Shown piece by piece: positions 57,558 through 64,000 of a stretch of DNA of 64,000 bases. This DNA comes from Trichosphaerium sp. ATCC 40318 (taxonomy: Eukaryota > Discosea > Flabellinia > Trichosidae): the NCBI GenBank assembly GCA_038496445.1, contig JALMLS010000027.1, positions 186,001 to 250,000 on the forward strand, read 5' to 3'. The notes beneath the pieces are model-generated. The model did no database searches. It was given only the letters and a program-made list of their open reading frames with translations, and was not told the origin of the DNA. Position 1 is the stretch's first letter. Each line of letters starts with the position of its first letter. A program made the translations under genes and the position numbers.

Positions 57558-59985
57558 CTAGGAAAATCGCTGACCAATTGGTTTTCCTTCATCATATGTG
57601 GTATTATTCACGTCTTCAGCAGTAACAGCCTTAATATTACTCCACATAAACTTCTCATCAAACCATGCTCCAAGTTTGGCATAGTCTGTTTTTTGTGCAT
57701 ACGCCATAGGTACTTTGAAATAAGGGAGTAAATTTTCCCAATTCATACTTATCATCTTTTGGGCAGTAGAACTACGTTGTGGATCTGTATTCCAATCAAT
57801 TTGTTCGAATGGTTCAATAAAACACTCAATACGAGCTTGCCTTGGTAGTGTCAAGTATGCATACATCTTGACAAGGGATACAAGATCGTGCCATGGTCGT
57901 GGAGTAAATTTGACATTGCGTCTGTACTCGATACACAATTTTGAAGGTGCAAATAGAACGTTGCCTTGGAACAGAACTTCCACACCTTTTTTGGTAGCAC
58001 ACGCCCAGTCAATAATATACAACTCATTTTCAAACCATATCACGTTTGTAAGTGAGATATCCCTGAAAGAAAAAAAGAGTTAATTAAGAGCATAATAAGT
58101 TCAAGATAAGAAAAACCCACGTGAATGAGCATACCTGTGTACAAATCCTAAATTGTGTGCAGCCTGTAGTGTCTTAACAAGAGATGAAAATGAGCACACG
58201 AGGCCTGTAATAGAGAATTCATCTGCGCTCAGCACTTGACCCACTGGTTCAGATACGAAAAATATCTTGTTAGGGTTCTGGTAACAATGTCAGTACAAAC
58301 AAGAAAGAAGGAAAAGAAAGAAAAAAACCAAACGTACTTGTCTTCCAGGTTTCCATGATGTACATGCTACTGTTGGAACATGAGCATTCTCATACGGCTT
58401 TAACTTATTGAGTATGTCCACTTCATGTTTCGCCTCCTCCAGGAATTGTGGAAAGAGATGTTTCACAGCATAAGTCTTATCATCTGCTCGGACCTGGTAG
58501 ACAGATGCTGATGCACCTTTACCAAGAATATTCGTTGCTGCATAGTAAGTCCCACCGATTTTAAACTGAGGTACGGTCCATCCAAGTTCCTCAGGAGAGC
58601 ATGCCATGAGGTGGTTGATCATCTTTGCACCCTCAGAGTCTTTACCAACAAAATCATAAACTTCTGTAAAATAGAATTTATCGCCTTTTGCAGTTATGCC
58701 GTCCCACTCCATACGCAAGAACTGGACGTATTTCTCATTTGAAATAACTGCTGTCACTGATGTACGTGTTGGCTGAGCAGACATGACACGAATACAATAC
58801 ATCCTAGAAACTATGTTAGCAACACACAAAAGAAAAAGCAAAAAAGTGACATTCAGGAGGTCATACATTATTTGTCCAAGTTTTGCTGGTTCGAATGTTT
58901 TGGATTGTCCCACAACCAACTTCACCTCCCATGGTACTATAATCTGATACGATGTTGGAAACGTAATACCAAGGTTTCTAGGTGCCAGAAGAATGTCTGG
59001 TTTAGCAAAACCGTGCGTAGATGTTTTTGGAAATGTGTGGTTACTTTTGGCATCAAAAGCCATCATGTAATCAGACGTATTACCCTTGTTCAACAGTTCA
59101 ACAGTTTTCTCGGTGAGGTAGTCTTCCTTTTGTTGCCAGGTTTTCTTTGGTTTATCTGTGGTTTTTGTGGCTGTTTGTTGCTTGAGCATCTTTGCGAACA
59201 CGTTTTTAGGCAGTCCGCGAAAATACTTCAAACATGAACCGTCGAACCATGAGTTCTCCTTGAATAGTATATCTCCAAGGTCGTCGAATTTACTGTACAG
59301 TTCTGAGTACTCTACAATAAAATTAAGTGTGAGTGTCATTTGAGTACACGTGGTACAAAAAAAAGAGTGGGGTCAAAAAACTGAGCGTACTCATTATTGA
59401 GAGAGAATGGAGGTGGTTCTTTCGCAGTCTTATCAATGCAACTGCAGCGTCAAGTCCGTTTAATCGTGCCTCTGTGATCTTCTCTCTCGCGTCCCTTTCA
59501 GCATCTTTCGCGTCTCTTTCAGCATCTCTTGCATCTCTTTCAGCATCTCTTTGAGCATCTTTCGCTTTCAATTTTCGAATCTCGCTCGTAATAATTTCAC
59601 GTTGTGCATCTTTTGCATCTCTTGCTACATCTTTCGCTTTCAATTTTCGAATCTCGCTCATAATAATTTCATCCATACTCCTTTCTTGTTCACAACCCTC
59701 ATCATATGGTATTGAACCAGTTGAGCTTCCACTATATTTATTTGACAGACCTACGCGTGTGGTAGGACTAGTTGGCCTCAAGGTCTTTGGTGTGTGCGTA
59801 ATACGGCGTTTAGTTGGACAAGTTCGTTTTATTTTGATGATTCGGCGGCCTTTGTTTGCCAAATGTAGGGCAGGTGTTTTGGTTGCCTTTTTTTGCTTTT
59901 TGGCGAGCCTGTCGGTGTTTAGTGGCGCTTTTGGGGCTTTGCGCTTATTTAACGCTTTCTTGCGAGTTTCTCTGAGTTTGGACAT
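57558..59985 (-). CDS. REase-kinase protein, Crinkler-type, copy D (no SAP domains)
   Basis: Join 59985..59391, 59311..58867, 58803..58338, 58277..58135, 58062..57558 closes exactly (717 residues). The architecture matches copy A: basic leader (KRKAPKAP, GRRIIKIKRT), repeated SEIRKLKAKDA coil, PD-(D/E)XK nuclease (KPDILLAP, VPWEVKL) and kinase with all catalytic residues. The intron between nuclease and kinase exons (58804..58866) is 63 nt with no stop, so retention would add 21 residues without breaking the frame; in copies A, B and C it is 85 or 52 nt. D is the most diverged copy in the kinase exon. Confidence 0.85.
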
Positions 59986-60047
59986 GTTCGGCGCTGTGCC
60001 CTTGTGGGTTATGTGTAATACAAGTGTTTGCTACCAGTGGTCATTGT

Positions 60048-60169
60048 GTTGTTTCGTTAAAATAATGACTTAAATGCTGATACACATGTGAACATATAAA
60101 TGTATATAAATGTTAGACACGTGCTTGAACAAGAGGCAGAGCGCTAGCTCATACTGTATTATTCACGTG
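60048..60169 (-). promoter_or_regulatory. Conserved 5' elements of copy D
   Basis: The TTTAAGTCATTATT / AACGAAACAAC block lies at 60048-60075. CACGTGCTTTTTGTAC starts at 60164, about 180 nt upstream of the copy D ATG. The spacing is the same as in copies B and C. Confidence 0.45.
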
Positions 60170-60435
60170 CTTTTTGTACTAGTGATTACAAAGTTGTGTC
60201 CATCTTCTCCACAAACAAGAACAAGCGTTGCCCAGATCTGCAAGATTTAATAGCAAAGTGCATGTTCAACAAGAGCCAGTTTTCTTCGTTGTGGTACTTG
60301 TAAAAAAACAATAAACGTAAACTTTGGGTAAGGTATACGTCATACTAACTGGAACAAACTCCAAGTAAGCTTCTTCCATCTTATACATAACGATAGGACA
60401 AGGTGACTTGCTTGGTTTTCGTTCCACATTTACAA

Positions 60436-61578
60436 CTAATCATTCTTTATTTTACTTTTTACACAACAACATTTATATAGGCTGTACGTAAGTATCATCA
60501 AACCTAAGACAGCGCCAATGCATAATACCATAAAGTATTTGATGATAAAACTCATTTCATCTAAGTTACATAGCATAGGAGAACCGTGTTTAGGAAACTT
60601 TTCACAAAACAATTCTGTGTATCTTTCTTTGATTGTTCTTTCATCCTTAGCTCCCAGTGGCTTTAACACAAAATCAAACTTCACATCATTACCTTCAGGT
60701 AAGCGTAGTGACAACATGTTACTACCTAGCACTGCCAATAGCATAAGTAAGAGTATGGTACAACGTGAAGTACGTACCATCATGTGAGCCAACCAAAGAT
60801 GCACGAAAGTCATGCTCAGTAGCCGGGTCATCGTCAAAGTACAGTTGAGTTCCCAGTGGCTCGTATCCAGGATGGCTTACAATTGCGTGAATATGTCTAG
60901 GACCAAAAGGAGGAATATCCATATGATTACCAGTCCAGAAGAACAGGCCTAGCTGAAGATTAAACTTGTTTGGTAGAAAGCAATAATAGCTCACCATATG
61001 CTGACGGTTTCACCGTGGATATCACGTATCCTCCGGCTTCATCCGATGATATTTTTCCTCTGCAATAAGTCCAGTCATTCCCCACTCCGTAGTTTCCAGA
61101 ACCATCAACTTGCCAAATGTCAATAGTGGCGTTTTTAATAATATCTCCAGAATCAGCATCTTTTACTGTGCCACGGATAATCAAACTGCGTGTTTATTTA
61201 GTGATGGGATTCAAAAACTCTCAAAGTGCCTCTAACCTCATGTCATCGTCTGCTACGAACTTCCGCCTCCAACAAAATCCTCCAACACACGAATCGGCGT
61301 CACTGAGGTAAGAAAATAAGTGCTAAAAAAATGTTGTAGTTTCGTTTTGTTTTACCTTATGTAATAACCTGAAAAACCTTCAGTCGGGCATATTTGAGAT
61401 CGCTCAGGCGCATTTAGAACGTAAACTGGTCCTACAATGAGTTTTAGCGTTAACTACTTTTGAGAAAGTTAATTTGAAGGAAAGGAAGGGTACCAAGGGC
61501 AGTTTGAAGCGTAGGACTGAGTTTTTGTGATGCTGCCAAGCACGATAGTATGCACAATGATAAAAATAGAAGATGCAT
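60436..61578 (-). CDS. Secreted, membrane-anchored intradiol ring-cleavage dioxygenase-like protein
   Basis: ATG at 61578 encodes a signal peptide (MHLLFLSLCILSCLAAS). Exons then give SLIIRGTVKDADSGDI, ATIDIWQVDGSGNYG, GKISSDEAGGYVISTVKP and FGPRHIHAIVSHPGYEPLGT with LYFDDDPA. This is the intradiol dioxygenase beta-sandwich with the two Tyr and HxH-type His iron ligands apparently present. The last exon carries a hydrophobic helix (YFMVLCIGAVLGLMILTYSL) followed by CCCVK, so the enzyme is anchored at the surface or in a vesicle membrane. Family members open catechol-type rings; the substrate here is unknown. It could take part in breakdown of plant phenolics (inference). Confidence 0.8.
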
Positions 61579-61844
61579 TGTTCTGCGTGGGACAGAGGTT
61601 ACTTTATGTCAAACAGGAGGTCTTAGGTTTTAGTGTATTGGTAGTTAAGTTGTAGGCATCTTTAAATGAAACGACGCACGTGATGCTCCGTGAAACGGTA
61701 AAAATTAAGCCTAAAGTTGTTTGTTCTCGAAACGTCTACAATAAGGATGTAGTACTAGCTGGCATGTTTTAGCTGATGGAGGGTATTTTCGACCAAATTT
61801 GCAATTTTTGGCGACCAAAAACCACAGTGGAAGTTAACCGCACA

Positions 61845-62377
61845 ATGAAGGCTGTACTTCTGTTTCTTTTTACTATTTTATGCGTCTACGCTCTTGATAG
61901 CTATACATGCAAACAACAAGGCGGTGGACAACTAAACACTGCTGTCTGCAACTGCTCCGGATTGAATTTTGGGTGCTGTTCTACTGCTTTTGAATACCGT
62001 ACGATAATTTAGCTAATTTGAGTTGTAATAGCTCTCCGTGCGTAATTTAACCTTGTTTAGGCGAAAACAACCAATCCATTGCGTGTTACTTCGATATAGC
62101 CAAAGATGAGTGTTTTGCAGCAAAACCTTGTCAGCTTGCTGTTGAAACAAACAAATATGACAGCGTCATATGCGCTAAGCAACAATCAATCGAAGAGTGT
62201 ATAGGTAGCTCTCCAAGTGTCTCAGAGATTGAACAAGACCCTATTTTCTGTACTTATGCTGACAATATTGCTTTTCAATGCGTGTGGAACAAGAAAGGTG
62301 TATGTGAGCGAGCCGATGCTGACTTAAATACCGCATTGCTTACACGTGTAACCTATAAACCACCGAAGTGTGAATAA
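61845..62377 (+). CDS. Secreted cysteine-rich protein, unknown
   Basis: Exons 61845..61998 and 62061..62377 close in phase (156 residues). A signal peptide (MKAVLLFLFTILCVYALDS) is followed by about 14 cysteines: CKQQ, VCNCSG, CCST, ACYFD, DECF, PCQLA, ICAK, EECI, FCTY, QCVW, VCER, PPKC. An upstream in-frame ATG (61776) would bury the signal peptide, so 61845 is preferred. No family is recognised. It resembles small disulphide-rich extracellular proteins. Confidence 0.7.
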
Positions 62378-62681
62378 AGTACTTGAAACTACCTTCCAAT
62401 ATTATTGTCTTTTCATTCACAAAAGTATATTCTTGACATTGTTGGAGTGTAGTCGTAACTGGGGTGAGGGTCCGATCATCCTTGCTTACAACCAAACAAT
62501 CATAGAATAAATGTAAAAACGGCAAGCGACAAAAAAGCTCATCTAGAACGCAAGGCAGAAATAAACAACATTGATTGTTTGAGATGTTATTTGTTTAATT
62601 ATCCTTGTGATATGTTGTTTGTTCCACGTGAAGAAAATTAAATGTTACAATGAAATTGAGTGAGCTCAGAATTTGGTTTTA

Positions 62682-64000
62682 TTATCTGTTTGCCTCAATC
62701 AGTTTAAGAGCCAAACTATAGACTCGCTTATTTGCGAGGTATCCTAAAGTAAAGTCTAGATGCCCGAAAGTCTATAAAGAAAGTCACTAGTGGCTACACA
62801 GTAGACAATCAAAGGAAACTCAGTTGGGGCGTACAGGTTCGTTGTGAATGAAAGGTTTTGTTGGGAGATTCTCTACTATTTGTTTCACATCCTCAGGATC
62901 CGCTAATAATCGTTGTTCGTTAGTTCATTACTGAACTTCAAAGAAACCGGGGCGATTGTTTGTACCTAAGGCGTCAATGCTGCCAGTAAATAAAGCTACT
63001 GGAAGAGTTGTTGGGAATTTTTTAAGATCATAAGCAGGAGGCCTCAATTGGTGATATCTCTCCAAATTACCGATATCACCATAATCAAACTTCTGAAATA
63101 CATTCTCCCTTATACCTTGTGACCTACACAAGCAACGTTATTGGAATATCAAGAAAATATATAGCAAGTTTTTTTTGGCTAGTTAATCTGTTGTAGGGAC
63201 GTACCAATGAATTAGGTTTTTGACAGAGGTAGGAAACGGTTCATTTAGTACATAGAAAGGGAATTGAGTCTTATTTTTGTACGTGAAGTCACCAGTCGCA
63301 GCAATCATGGTAAATTCACAAGACCTATTGTTTTTGGAAAGAAGTTACTGAGAAAAGGCTAGTTAACTATTTCAAACTTACTCTGGATCAAGTTCGCAAA
63401 GGTAAGGAGTTAATTTATGTATAAGGCTTGGTAAGTACACTTCATGGATTCTATTTTTAAAGGTTAAAGGAAATCTAAGCAAAAAAAAAGAAAAAAAAAG
63501 CCCATACCCAAGCAACTCGCCTAGTGTAGCCGTGTCAATCGCTGCCAACACCTTCATTATTGTAACGTCAATATGTTTAACCCAAGCTACAGGCGCCATT
63601 GCTATGAATATCGAAGCCTTTGCAGCTACTGATGGATCTAAAAAGCCTGCGAAAGCCTGAATTGTACCCTAACAAAGTAAGAAATGCGAAAACAACTTTT
63701 GCAACGGTTCACCTGTGAATGTCCGATGTACGGTATTTTCTCTTGTCCCGTGTGTTTAATAATATAGTCTAGTTGTGCTGGAAGGTCATACTGAGCCATG
63801 TCATCGTAACTACCATTTGTTAAAATAAGAAGGAAAAAACGTCGTACGTAAAATCCCAGAACTCGACATCAGATGGCGTGTATTTGATGTGCTCCATGCT
63901 AATACCATTCCCTCTGTTATTACCCAACCTATAACATACTTTTTAGCAAAAAACCGAGCGCTCTGACAACAGTACCAAACATCAAATCCAGCATCAGCAA
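62682..64000 (-). CDS. Lysosomal acid lipase / AB-hydrolase lipase, 5' end outside window
   Basis: Minus-strand exons give, in order, [26 protein letters not shown] (nucleophile Ser, split by an intron near 63713), [68 protein letters not shown] (acid Asp) and [10 protein letters not shown] (catalytic His), stop at 62682. The final exons (63123..62966, 62902..62835, 62771..62682) close in phase; without the intron at 62965 the frame would stop early and lose the His. This is the acid lipase family that hydrolyses cholesteryl esters and triglycerides. The N-terminal part and signal peptide are beyond the right edge. Confidence 0.88.

Overview
Eukaryotic nuclear DNA from a gene-dense protist. 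Almost every gene is split by short GT-AG introns (mostly 45-60 nt, donors usually GTACGN, GTAAGN or GTGCGY, branch points like TACTAAC close to the 3' splice site). I rebuilt exon chains by hand, and wherever a join is given below the splice phases close exactly. The lineage is not settled. Pro-Thr stalks of the SPTxxPT type, intradiol dioxygenase, PEX13, an SH2-tailed TKL kinase and Crinkler-type REase-kinase proteins would fit a stramenopile-like or amoebozoan-like heterotroph. No rRNA, tRNA or CRISPR array was seen.

Layout. 0-10 kb: an atypical Ras-like GTPase (-), a small unknown gene (-), a myotrophin-like ankyrin protein (+), a 15-exon gene joining a SET domain to a tandem PRMT7-type arginine methyltransferase (+), and a mitochondrial-carrier-like membrane protein (+). 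10-16.3 kb: two tandem REase-kinase genes (copies A and B, both -). 16.4-21.5 kb: a 24-bp perfect hairpin, an F-box/MORN-repeat gene (+), a hAT-like MITE with 8-bp target duplications, and two divergent F-box/LRR genes. 21.5-25.3 kb: two tandem secreted, membrane-anchored DNRLRE-domain proteins (-). 25.8-28.4 kb: a universal-stress-protein-like gene (-), a diverged SEC11-like gene (+) and non-coding sequence with hairpins. 28.4-36.5 kb: SHK-type kinase (-), HEAT protein (+), Rel/IPT-like transcription factor (-). 38.4-53.4 kb: secreted LanC-like protein (-), FANCJ-like helicase (-), F-box/LRR protein (-), small basic protein (+), HOP/STI1 (-), SAP18 (-), PEX13 (+). 54-60 kb: two more REase-kinase genes, C (+) and D (-), tail to tail. 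60.4-64 kb: membrane-anchored intradiol dioxygenase (-), secreted Cys-rich protein (+), lysosomal acid lipase (-, runs off the window).

The most striking items are the SET-PRMT7 fusion and the four-copy REase-kinase family. All four copies have complete reading frames with identical splice phases. They occur in two architectures: B and C carry two N-terminal SAP/HeH domains, while A and D lack them. They share 5' elements. PD-(D/E)XK nuclease plus kinase is the arrangement known from Crinkler-type effectors; here it begins with nuclear-type basic stretches and no signal peptide, which fits an intracellular, nuclear role (inference).
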